Source: Thermoflexales bacterium | GTDB taxonomy: Bacteria > Chloroflexota > Anaerolineae > Fen-1058 | Length of the DNA: 9,450 nucleotides | Assembly (NCBI GenBank): GCA_016931085.1 | Contig: JAFGFO010000057.1 | Span: forward strand, 1-9,450 | Reading direction: 5' to 3' | Shown here: piece by piece, positions 1 through 8,400 of the stretch | Layout of the letters: each line of letters begins with the position of its first letter | Position numbering within the stretch: the first letter of the stretch is position 1 | Notes under the pieces: generated by a model | Seen by the model: only the letters and a program-made list of their open reading frames with translations | The model's database searches: none | What the model was told of the DNA's origin: nothing | Made by a program: the position numbers and the translations under genes

Positions 1-824
1 ACGATCGCCACGATGACCTCGCCGGCCACCAGGCTCGGCAGCATCCAGCCGATGGTGCTAATGAAGGGGTTGAGGGCGTGGCGGAGGGGGTATTTGAGCA
101 AAAGCTTGACCTCCGACAAGCCCTTGGCGCGCGCCGTCTCGACGTAGGGCTTGTTCAATTCGTCCAGCAAGTTGGCGCGCATGGTGCGGATAAGACCGGC
201 CGTGCCGCCCAGGCCGATCAGGAGAATCGGAATCCACAAGTGCTGTAACATATCGACGAACCTGGCCCAGTCCCACGGCGCGTCAGCGAACTCGGGCGAA
301 AACAAGCCGATCATGGCCTTGTCGAAATAGCGGTAGCTGACGTACATAAAGATGAGGGCAAGCAAAAAGCTGGGCACGGCCAGGCCGATAAAGCCTATGA
401 AGGTGAAAACATAATCGCCGATCGAATACTGGCGCACGGCCGAATAGATGCCGATCGGCAAAGACACCGCCCACACGAACAAAAAGGTAAAGATCGAAAC
501 AGCCGCCGTCATGGGCAGGCGCTCGGTGATCAGCTCGACCGCGTTCCGCCTGTAGACGAACGAGTAACCGAAATCACCCCTGGTTACAATATTCCTGACC
601 CATTTGAAATACTGGACGTACAGCGGCTGGTTGAGGCCGTACTGCTCGCGCAGTTGGGCCTCGTGCTCGGGTGTCATCTCCCTGCCTCCGATCGCGATGA
701 TTTGATTGATCAGGTTCGTGACGTAATCGCCAGGCGGGAGCTGGATCACGACAAACATGATGACCGTGATCACCCACACCGTAAAAATCATGTACAGAAA
801 ACGTTTGAGCAGGTAAACCCACAT
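1..824 (-). CDS. DppB/OppB-type ABC transporter permease, 3' end cut off by the window
   Basis: Inner-membrane subunit of an importer for peptides or oligosaccharides; it would pair with a DppC-type permease and with ATPases lying beyond the left edge. The frame is open from the ATG at 824-822 to the window edge, giving 274 codons; family members usually run to about 310-340 residues, so the C-terminal end is missing. Visible features are an N-terminal membrane helix (about 9-29) preceded by the family-typical start MWVYLLKRF, a periplasmic stretch with the YGLNQPLYVQY motif (62-72), further helices (about 107-129, 138-161, 196-212), and the ATPase-contact loop at 227-253 with ARAKGLSEVKLLLKYPLRHA. 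A GGGAGG ribosome binding site (830-835) sits 5 bases before the ATG. It directly follows the binding-lipoprotein gene, its expected partner, across a hairpin. The family call is firm; the substrate cannot be read from this gene. Confidence 0.93.
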   Translation of the reverse strand, partial: MWVYLLKRFLYMIFTVWVITVIMFVVIQLPPGDYVTNLINQIIAIGGREMTPEHEAQLREQYGLNQPLYVQYFKWVRNIVTRGDFGYSFVYRRNAVELITERLPMTAAVSIFTFLFVWAVSLPIGIYSAVRQYSIGDYVFTFIGFIGLAVPSFLLALIFMYVSYRYFDKAMIGLFSPEFADAPWDWARFVDMLQHLWIPILLIGLGGTAGLIRTMRANLLDELNKPYVETARAKGLSEVKLLLKYPLRHALNPFISTIGWMLPSLVAGEVIVAI

Positions 825-844
825 CTGACCCTCCCGGTTTGGTG

Positions 845-885
845 AAAAGTAAAAGTGTGCTCCGGCACAAGTGCCGGAGCACACT
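845..885 (-). terminator. Hairpin with T-rich tail between lipoprotein and permease genes (terminator or attenuator)
   Basis: The arms 854-868 and 871-885 are perfect inverted complements of 15 bp (core GTGCCGGAGCAC) separated by 2 bases, so the real loop would be a little larger. Read on the minus strand, the stem is followed at once by TTTACTTTT (853-845), as in an intrinsic terminator. It lies 13 bases after the lipoprotein stop codon and ends 20 bases before the DppB-type start. Such hairpins often let the binding protein be made in excess over the membrane subunits, by partial termination or by protecting the upstream mRNA 3' end. The interrupted T tract suggests leaky termination. It could also be one copy of a dispersed palindromic repeat. 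Confidence 0.7.
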
Positions 886-898
886 CGACAGAAACAAG

Positions 899-2989
899 TT
901 ACTCCTTGAGGAACCACTGCTCGGGGTAATAGATCTTTTGTACACCCTCGTTCCAACCGTCGTACCACGTTTCAGGAATACCGCCCAAGCGGCTGTGGAA
1001 CGGATAGTACATCGGAGCAGGACGAGCAAGGCCAAGGACGTAGAAGCGATCCTTGGCTTCCTGGATAACCAGCTTCATCTTTTCCACCTGCTTCTCGAAG
1101 GTTGGCTGCGCGACCGCATCTTCGTACTTCTTGCGGGCGTCGATAGCCCACTGCGGCGGCTCGACCGCGATAGCCTGGCCGGTCGCATCCGGCACGCGCC
1201 AGGTATACCAGCCGCGGCCAAAGAAGCCGAAGTAGTCCATCGGCACGTAATAGCGCGGGTCGATGAGGGGGGTGACCCCCGCGCCGCCCTCGGCGGTAAA
1301 GATCGTGATCTCGATGAGGTTCTTGCGCTGATTATCGTCGAACTGATCGCCGGCCTGGAGGTTCAGCGGGACCTTGATGCCCACCTTATCCCAGTAACCG
1401 ATCAAGAGCTCGGCGATCTGGGCATAGTTCGTGCCGTAGGACAAGTCGGTCTTGACGAAAAAGATCGGCTCGAAGCGCTTGCCGTTCTTGTCCAGGCGAT
1501 AGCCTTTCGCGTCCTTGTCCGGCAGCACCTTGTCGAGATATTCGTTGGCCTTGTCCACGTCGTACTCGACGTACTGGGTGTCCATGCCTTCGATGTAGAA
1601 CGGCGAGTCACTCAACGGCGCATGCTGGGAAGGCGTGCCCTGGCCGTTGAAGACGATCTCGATAATCTCCTGCCGGTTGATGGCGTGCGACATGCCGATG
1701 CGAAAGTCCTTGTTGGCAAAGACCTCGGCCTTGACCTCGTCGGGGACGGTCTGGTTGAAGTGGATGGTATTAGTGTTGCCGCCATCCGACTTGGGGTACC
1801 TCATCTGGATCGGCTTGCCCTCGTCCATCGCGTCGTGGTAAAGGATGCGGTCCCCGGCGCCGGGGTCCTTGATGAAATCCAGGTCGCCGTTCAACATGGC
1901 CAGTGTGCGGCTCTGGTCATCCTGGTACGAGATGCCCAGGACCTTGTCGATGTAGGGCAGTTGGTTGCCGTCCTCGTCCACCTTCCAGTAGTAGGGGTTG
2001 CGCTCCAGGCGAATCTGTGTGCCAGCGCCGAGCGGTTGGGTCATGATCCAGGGAAACAGCGAAGGCAGTTCCGTCTTTTCGTCGTACCAGCGGCCAGGAT
2101 TGGCCCAGTTGTCCGGTCCCATCTTGAAGAACAGCGCCATCCAATCGGTGACGGTGTCGTCTTGCTCGACCAGATCGTCGATGTTGGGGTTGTACTTTTT
2201 GTGGAATTGCTCCAGGTAGTGGCGCGGGTACATGGAGAAATAGCGCCCGCCCCAGCCACACAGGTTGTACAGGAAGGTGCCGTAAGGGCTAGGGAAGACG
2301 AACTTGATGGTATACTGGTCGATCTTTTCGACCCTGAAGCCATCCCGCATCTCCGAGGGCAGCCAGTCAGCCACGCCCACAGTCGGGCTGAGGTCCTTGT
2401 CGTACATCACGTCGTCGATGTAGAACATGATGTCGTCGACGTCGTAGGGGTCGCCATCCGACCACTTGATGCCCTTGCGCAAGTAGAAGGTGTACTCCTT
2501 CACGTCATCGCTGGCGATGATCTTCTCGACCAGGTTGGGCTGGTAAGAGTTAAAGTCGGGCGACCAGCTCACCGGTTGTTCCCATTGCGCCATATACAGG
2601 AAAGCGCCCCATTCCGGGGAGGTGCCGACAAAGCCGACGCGCAGCTCGCCGCCGTATTTGCCCTTCTCATCGGTCAAGGCAGCGATGACGCGCGGGTTTT
2701 CCGGCAGGCGCTGATCGACGGGCGGCAGGTGACTTTTTTCCACCCTGGCCGCCAGCATGGGCGATTCCTTGTACTTCATCGGCTTGGGCGTGGCCGTGAC
2801 GACCAGTTCCTTGACGACCTCGATTTGCTTGGTGACTTCGACCTGCTTGGTGACCTCGACTTCTTTCACCTGCTCGACGACGACGGTTTCTTTCACGATT
2901 TGCGCCGGCGGCGGCGTGGCGGGTGTGCCGCACGCCGTCAGCAGTAGGCTGAACAGAACGAGAATATTCACAAACGTGAGCTTTTTCAT
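899..2989 (-). CDS. Family 5 ABC transporter substrate-binding lipoprotein (peptide/oligosaccharide type)
   Basis: Extracytoplasmic solute receptor of 696 residues that should deliver its ligand to the DppB-type permease encoded next. It begins with a lipoprotein signal peptide: MKK, a hydrophobic core, then the lipobox LLTAC with Cys20 as the lipidation site. A linker at about 31-69 is built from six-residue units (VEVTKQ, VEVTKQ, IEVVKE) and ends TATPKP, a style familiar from Chloroflexota. The SBP_bac_5 fold follows, marked by KYGGELRVG (111-119) and the signature LRKGIKWSDGDPYDVDDI (about 170-187). It is longer than E. coli DppA or OppA (about 500-540), as many Chloroflexota relatives are. 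A GGAGAGG ribosome binding site precedes the ATG by 5 bases. The adjacent alpha-xylosidase gene suggests an oligosaccharide ligand, as known for related Thermotoga proteins; a peptide ligand remains possible. Confidence 0.92.
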   Translation of the reverse strand: MKKLTFVNILVLFSLLLTACGTPATPPPAQIVKETVVVEQVKEVEVTKQVEVTKQIEVVKELVVTATPKPMKYKESPMLAARVEKSHLPPVDQRLPENPRVIAALTDEKGKYGGELRVGFVGTSPEWGAFLYMAQWEQPVSWSPDFNSYQPNLVEKIIASDDVKEYTFYLRKGIKWSDGDPYDVDDIMFYIDDVMYDKDLSPTVGVADWLPSEMRDGFRVEKIDQYTIKFVFPSPYGTFLYNLCGWGGRYFSMYPRHYLEQFHKKYNPNIDDLVEQDDTVTDWMALFFKMGPDNWANPGRWYDEKTELPSLFPWIMTQPLGAGTQIRLERNPYYWKVDEDGNQLPYIDKVLGISYQDDQSRTLAMLNGDLDFIKDPGAGDRILYHDAMDEGKPIQMRYPKSDGGNTNTIHFNQTVPDEVKAEVFANKDFRIGMSHAINRQEIIEIVFNGQGTPSQHAPLSDSPFYIEGMDTQYVEYDVDKANEYLDKVLPDKDAKGYRLDKNGKRFEPIFFVKTDLSYGTNYAQIAELLIGYWDKVGIKVPLNLQAGDQFDDNQRKNLIEITIFTAEGGAGVTPLIDPRYYVPMDYFGFFGRGWYTWRVPDATGQAIAVEPPQWAIDARKKYEDAVAQPTFEKQVEKMKLVIQEAKDRFYVLGLARPAPMYYPFHSRLGGIPETWYDGWNEGVQKIYYPEQWFLKE
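2807..2860 (-). repeat. Three 18-base in-frame repeats coding the lipoprotein linker
   Basis: Three tandem 18-base units encode VEVTKQ, VEVTKQ and IEVVKE (residues 44-61 of the lipoprotein). The first two units are nearly identical in DNA (they share TGCTTGGTGAC on the plus strand), and the third is diverged. The stretch separates the lipid-anchored Cys20 from the folded binding domain, so it probably acts as a spacer at the membrane surface. Its length could vary between strains without breaking the frame. Confidence 0.75.
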
Positions 2990-3050
2990 TTTTCCTCTCC
3001 AAATAGTTACTACAAGATTCTAGTTGATTTTTGGACGATTGGATGACAGA

Positions 3051-5402
3051 TCAGCATTCGAAATCGGCTTTATCACCTCCCTTTTTAAGAATTTTGAGGC
3101 AATCCGCGCCGGGCGCCGGCGTCACGAGCGCGCCCTGTGGACTGCGTTCTGCCGTGCCGCCCTCGACGGACACCGGCGTGTCGATAGCTACCAGCAACAC
3201 TTGCCAGTGTTCAACTTTTCCACGCCGCTCCACTGTTATTATATCATCTTTGCGTCCAATTTCAAAACTCACCTCCACTCCGCCAGTGGGGGAGGGAATT
3301 GTCGCTACGGCGCGCGCGCCATCGGCCAGCTCATACACCTGCAAGGTGACGCCGTTGCCATAATCATAGTCTGGCCGATCCTGGCAGCTACCTACAGGTA
3401 TAACGGAATTGGGACGCACCATCAAGGGCAGGCTGCTAAAGTCGTGCGTCTCGCGCACCCAGCCTGGCCCCTCCACCACCCGGCCGTCGAGAAAGTTCGT
3501 CCAGCGTCCCGGCGGCAGGTAATAGCTGAGCTCGCCGTCGGACGAAAAAACGGGCGCAACCAGGAGCGACTCGCCCAGCATGTACTGGCGATCGAGACAC
3601 TCGCAGGCCGGGTCGGCGGGGAATTCGAGCAGCATCGCCCGCATCAGCGGGGTGCCCTTGTGGGCGGCCTCTACTGCCCGCGCGTACAGATACGGCATCA
3701 GGCGGCACTTGAGCCTGGTAAACAAGCGCAGCACATCCACGGCTTCCTCGTCGAACAGCCAGGGAACGCGATACGAGCCATCGCCGTGGAGGCGGCTGTG
3801 AGAAGACAGCAAGCCAAAGGCGATCCAGCGCTTGTACACGTCGGTGGGCGGGGTGCCGGCAAAGCCGCCGATGTCGTGGCTCCAGAAGCCAAAGCCCGAA
3901 AGTCCCAGCGACAGCCCGCCGCGCAGGCTTTCGGCCATCGCCTCAAAGCTCGACTCGCAATCCCCCCCCCAGTGAACGGGGAAACGCTGGCCGCCGGCCG
4001 TCGCCGAGCGAGCAAAGACCACCGCTTCGCCCTCGCCGCGCTGCTCCTGCAAGAGATCAAAAACCGTTTTGTTATACAGGTAACTGTAATAATTGTGCAT
4101 CCCCTCCGGCGGCGAAGCGTCGTAATAGACCACGTCGGTCGGAATGCGCTCGCCAAAATCGGTCTTGAAGCAATCTACCCCCATATCCAGCAGGGCGCGC
4201 AGCTTGCCGGCAAACCACGCCCGGGCGGCCGGGTTGGTGAAATCCACGATCCCCATGCCAGGCTGCCATTGGTCCGTCTGCCACACGTCGCCGTTAGGCT
4301 TTTTGAGCAAGTAGCCCTGCCGCGCGCCCTCGGCGAAAAGAGGCGAGCGTTGGGCGATGTAAGGATTGATCCAGACACAGATGTGCAGGCCGCGACTCTT
4401 GAGACGGGCAAGCATGGCGAGCGGATCGGGGAAGAGACGCTCGTCCCAGGCAAAATCGCACCAGTTGAACTCTTTCATCCAAAAGCAGTCAAAGTGAAAA
4501 ACGTGCAGCGGCAGATGGCGATCGGCCATCCCCTGGATGAAACTCGTCACCGTCGCCTCGTCATACGAGGTGGTGAAGGAAGTCGTGAGCCACAGTCCAA
4601 ACGACCAGGCCGGCGGCAAAGCGGGCCGCCCCGTCAAGGCGGTGTATTTTTCGAGCACCTCTTTGGGCGTGGGGCCAAAGATCACAAAATATTCCAGCTC
4701 CTGGCCCGGCAAGCTGAATTGGACGCGTGAGACTCTCTCCACCCCCACCTCGAAGGACACCTTCTGGGAGTGATTGACCAGGACGCCATAGCCGCGGTTG
4801 GTCAGGTAAAAGGGGACGTTTTTGTAAGCCTGCTCGCTGCTGGTGCCGCCGTCCTGGTTCCAGATATCCACCACCTGGCCATTCTTGGCAAAGGCTGTGA
4901 AGCGCTCGCCCAGGCCATAGACGTACTCCCCCACTCCCAGCGAGAGCTGCTCGTGCATGTAGTGCCCCCCGCCCTCCACTTCGACGAGGCCCATTCCACG
5001 CGGGTCGCTGGCCGTGAGGATGCGCCCATCGGCGGCGAATTCGACCCGCCAGGCGTCCGCGCGGGGCACGCGGACAGACAGCCGGCCACTGGTGAGCGTG
5101 AGCGCCTGGCCGTCATCGCTCACAGCCGCGCCGGGCGCGCCGCTGCCGGCCGGCACAAACTGCGGCGAGTGGGACGCAGGGCCGGAAAAATGGGTCAATT
5201 TGACGCGAATGACGTCCGGCATCGGCGAGGAAAACTCGACGGTCAACAGGGGACCGCCGAGCGTGTCGCCTCGGTGGAGCACGCGCCTGGTCGGCGCGTA
5301 AATGGTGAGCGAGCCGGGGCCAGTCTCGACATCGTACACCTGCGCCGGGTAAAAGGCTTGCACGCCTGGCCGTATCCGCCAGTATCCATCGGTGAATTTC
5401 AT
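3051..5402 (-). CDS. yicI: GH31 alpha-xylosidase, YicI type
   Basis: Glycoside hydrolase of 783 residues predicted to release terminal alpha-xylosyl units, such as those of xyloglucan oligosaccharides (isoprimeverose units). It follows E. coli YicI (772 aa) nearly end to end: the start MKFTDGYW matches the YicI start, so the ATG at 5402 is firm. Catalytic signatures are FKTDFGERIPTDV with nucleophile Asp415 and FPVHWGGDC with acid/base Asp481, followed by GFGFWSHDIGGF (503-514). Phe276, Cys306 and Lys413 correspond to YicI residues Phe277, Cys307 and Lys414, linked to xylose rather than glucose preference. There is no signal peptide or membrane helix, so it acts in the cytoplasm on imported sugar, which fits the transporter genes that follow. 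The C-terminal end (about 771-783, KILKKGGDKADFEC region) extends beyond YicI. A GAGGAG ribosome binding site lies 8 bases before the start. Other GH31 activities are less likely. Confidence 0.95.
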   Translation of the reverse strand: MKFTDGYWRIRPGVQAFYPAQVYDVETGPGSLTIYAPTRRVLHRGDTLGGPLLTVEFSSPMPDVIRVKLTHFSGPASHSPQFVPAGSGAPGAAVSDDGQALTLTSGRLSVRVPRADAWRVEFAADGRILTASDPRGMGLVEVEGGGHYMHEQLSLGVGEYVYGLGERFTAFAKNGQVVDIWNQDGGTSSEQAYKNVPFYLTNRGYGVLVNHSQKVSFEVGVERVSRVQFSLPGQELEYFVIFGPTPKEVLEKYTALTGRPALPPAWSFGLWLTTSFTTSYDEATVTSFIQGMADRHLPLHVFHFDCFWMKEFNWCDFAWDERLFPDPLAMLARLKSRGLHICVWINPYIAQRSPLFAEGARQGYLLKKPNGDVWQTDQWQPGMGIVDFTNPAARAWFAGKLRALLDMGVDCFKTDFGERIPTDVVYYDASPPEGMHNYYSYLYNKTVFDLLQEQRGEGEAVVFARSATAGGQRFPVHWGGDCESSFEAMAESLRGGLSLGLSGFGFWSHDIGGFAGTPPTDVYKRWIAFGLLSSHSRLHGDGSYRVPWLFDEEAVDVLRLFTRLKCRLMPYLYARAVEAAHKGTPLMRAMLLEFPADPACECLDRQYMLGESLLVAPVFSSDGELSYYLPPGRWTNFLDGRVVEGPGWVRETHDFSSLPLMVRPNSVIPVGSCQDRPDYDYGNGVTLQVYELADGARAVATIPSPTGGVEVSFEIGRKDDIITVERRGKVEHWQVLLVAIDTPVSVEGGTAERSPQGALVTPAPGADCLKILKKGGDKADFEC

Positions 5403-5416
5403 CGTTATTTCTCCTC

Positions 5417-5444
5417 AAGTAGGGAGTAGGGAGTAGGAAGTAGG
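5417..5444 (-). repeat. Four 7-bp tandem repeats in the alpha-xylosidase leader
   Basis: On the plus strand the units are AAGTAGG, GAGTAGG, GAGTAGG and AAGTAGG, so the consensus is (A/G)AGTAGG with only the first base varying. In the mRNA they read as CCTACTT/CCTACTC and end immediately before the GAGGAG ribosome binding site (5411-5416). Junctions of the units contain CUCC, which could pair weakly with the GGAG of the binding site. They resemble heptanucleotide repeats common between genes in some bacteria. A role in translation is inference only. Confidence 0.8.
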
Positions 5445-5463
5445 CCCTGTCCCCCCCTCTCCC
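5445..5463 (-). promoter_or_regulatory. G-quadruplex motif in the mRNA leader of the alpha-xylosidase gene
   Basis: The transcribed (minus) strand reads GGG, AGA, seven G, ACA, GGG. The seven-G run can supply two G-triplets with a one-base loop, giving four runs with loops of 3, 1 and 3 bases, which fits the standard G3N1-7 pattern. It lies 6 bases downstream of the phosphatase stop codon and 42 bases upstream of the alpha-xylosidase ATG, so it would be in the leader of a polycistronic mRNA. Folding and regulatory effect are not shown by sequence alone. Confidence 0.55.
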
Positions 5464-5469
5464 GAAATG

Positions 5470-8400
5470 TCAAGGTTTCTGCTTCAGCACCACCAGGACG
5501 ATATCGTCATAGAGTTTTTGTTTGCCGACAAAGCGTTCCACATCCTCAATAACCGCCTGCCTCATGGCTGCCGGGGGCTGATCCCAGTGCTGGCCCAGCA
5601 CGCTGCACAAGCGCTCAAGTCCATACAACTCGTCGTGCTCGTTGCACGCCTCGACAATGCCGTCCGTATAGAGCACGGCGCTGTCCTGGGGGCCGAGCTG
5701 AACCGTCGCCTCGGCAATCCAGCGATCGATCTGCCCGTCCAAGCCAATCGGAAAGCCCAGGTTCATCGTATCGATCATTTCTACACGGCCTCCACGGCGC
5801 ACTACCAGCACACTCTCGTGTTGTCCGACAATTTTTAACTGTCCCCGCTGATGCCGGACGAGTGCAAAGGTCAGGATTTTTTTTGTTTTCATCCGTTGCG
5901 CGTTCTTGTAAATCGTGCTGTTCAGCGTGGTTACAAACTTGACCGGGTCAGTTTCACCGTGCTCGATCAAAGTCCGAATGGCAGTCTGAGTCATCAACAT
6001 CAAGACGCCGCTCTCCAAGCCGTGACCGGTCACGTCGCCAATGCCGATGTGGAGCATGCCGCCCTTGATTTTGAGCACGTCGTAATAGTCGCCCCCGACC
6101 TCGTCGGCCGGCTTCATGTAACCGACGACGTCAACCCCTTCAATTTGATCGAGTTCTTCTGACGAGGGCAAGATCATCTTTTGTAGGCGGCGGGCGATGT
6201 CCAGTTCAGCGCTCATGCGGAGGTTTTCCTCCTTGAGCTGCTCGTTGAGGCTGCCGATTTCCTGGTTGGCGTGCTCCAGGGCTTGTTGAGTCCGCTTCAG
6301 CTCGGTGATATCGCGCGAGGTGCCAAAGGTGCCGATGACGGCACCGCGCTCATTGCGCAGCGGCATCTTGGTGATCAGCGACCAGCAGACACGGCCGTCG
6401 GGGAAAACCAGGCGCTCTTCCGCGTTCAGGATGGGTTGGCCGGTGCGGATGATCTCTTGCTCCTCGTCGTACTTGGCCTGTGCTTCTTCCTTGTTGGGGA
6501 AAAAGTCCAGGTCGCTCCTGCCGATTTCCTCGGCCGGATCGCTAAACCCAAGGCGGCGAGCGTGGGCCTTGTTGACGCGGATGATGCGGCAGTTCAGGTC
6601 TTTGAAGTAGATATCGTCTGGCACATTGTCCATGAAGGTGTCCAGGATATACTTTTGACGCGCCACTTCGGCGGCGTGTTCCTGCACCCGCTGCACGAGC
6701 AAGGTGCCTTGCAGTGCGCTGCTGATTTGCGTGCGCAAGGCATTGTAAATCGCCCCATCCCGCGGGCCTACTTCGAACAAGGCAAAGCCCAACTGCTGCT
6801 CTCGAAAGTAGAGCGGCTCGAGCAGCAGGCTGTGGGGGCAGCCCGGCGGCTCACCCTCAGCCGGCGGCCATACGCCGTTGGGAGCCAACAAGTGAGAAGG
6901 GAAACGCTGCACGTTGGCGTCCAGTTCAACGCGCCCCCCCTCGTTGTACGCCATGATCAACCAGGAAGATTCGGGCGCCGGCTGGGGATACTCGTAGGGC
7001 TGCGCATCTTCGTACAAAGCGAGAGAGCAACTGGGAATAGCCAGGCGGGGCAGCTCGCGGGCCAGCACGTCCGCCAATTCTACCAGGCCATGGGTCGTGA
7101 CCAGGGCCTGGCCGACCTCTTGCAGTAATTGAGCTTGCTGGTTTGCCAGAAAGGCCTGGCGCACCTGCGCCCGCTGCGCTCTCTCGCCGACCAGGACGCG
7201 AGCCTGGTGCAAGAGGCTCTCGGCGCGCGGCAAGGCCGCGCCATCGCCCGCCAGGCAAGTCAGGGTATGATGGTGCAGCGCCGAGAGCGGCGCGTGCCAC
7301 GCCCTCACGTCACCCTCTTCCCTGGCCGTCCGCTGCAAAAGAGCACCCAGGGCTGCCACAAAGCTGCTCTGCCCCTCAGCGCCCGGCTCGAGCAGGTCGG
7401 CGCTAAAATCATCGAACAAGCGCTCTGCCCAGTCGGAATCCAACTCGGCGGCCGGCGCCCGCATGGCCGCCTGCATGGCGGCCAGAATAGGCTCACGCCG
7501 GGTGGACAAGTCAATCCTTTCGGGCTTGCCGGCCAGAGCAAGCTCAACCCTGGCTTGTCGCACGATGGGAGAAGAACAGCCGCACGACTCGCGCACGATG
7601 AGGTCACCGGTCAAGGTCACCTGGTGGGCCACCTCCTTACCCTCGATCATCGCCAACAGCATTTCGACCGCTTTCCACGTTTCCCCCTGGTAGGGCGGCC
7701 GCACCGAGGTCAGAGAGGGCGTGACGGTGCGGGCGATGGCTCGATCGTCGAAACCGATGATGGCCACCTCCTCGGGAACGCGTATCCCCCGCGCCTGCAG
7801 GGTACCCAGGGCATCGTAAGCTGCGCTGTCGTCGCTGGCCACCACGGCGTCAAAGTCAAGCCCTGGGCGCAACTGGCGCTCGTCCAACAACTGGGCAAAG
7901 ATGTCTCTCCCGTAGGTGCGAAAGACGAGCCTGTCATCCAGCTCCAGGCCATACTCGGCCAGCACCTCGGCATAAGCCCGGTAGCGCTCTTCCTGTCCCG
8001 CGTGGCCTGGCATGACGAGGTCAAAGAGAAGCCGGCGGCGTGCGTGGAACTCGACCAGGTGGATTACGGCTTCGCGCATAGACAGATAGTCGTTGCTGAG
8101 CACGTGGGGGATATCGTCAAAAGCCATCTCCAGGCTCACCAAGGGCAGCTTGAACTTGATGCAGAATTTCTCTATCTCTTCCGGCCCGACAAACATCCCC
8201 AGGCAAGCTGGCATGGCGATGAGGCCATCCAGCCTGGCCGCGCTTATCAATTCGTAAAGGATATTGGCCTGGCCCCAAAAGCCGTCGCCGCGAGGGTCGC
8301 ACAAGATGCGCGCCGGGAAGCAGACCATGTTGGCGCCCTGCTGCCGGGCCGCGTCGGCGGCGTACAGCCACACCTTGTTCGACCAGGCGTCGTGAACGGT

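Noticed and set aside
839..2947. Plus-strand open frame of 702 codons
   Set aside because: It lies wholly opposite the lipoprotein gene, whose signal peptide, lipobox and family motifs are clear. The translated product is a low-complexity mix rich in Val, Asp, Leu and Arg without recognisable motifs, as expected of a shadow frame in GC-rich DNA.
3024..4730. Plus-strand open frame of 568 codons
   Set aside because: It is antisense to the alpha-xylosidase gene, which is conserved to its catalytic residues. The antisense product shows no family features and no ribosome binding site was evident.
5469..5474. TTGACA resembling a -35 promoter box before the alpha-xylosidase gene
   Set aside because: The position 17 bases further on reads ACAGGG inside the G-rich leader, with no acceptable -10 box, and the hexamer overlaps the phosphatase stop codon.
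5877..5884. Eight-A run on the coding strand in the phosphatase domain, possible slippage site
   Set aside because: It encodes Lys-Lys in a conserved-looking stretch (MKTKKILTFALV) and the frame continues intact to the phosphatase DDI motif. No downstream structure or alternative product supports programmed frameshifting.
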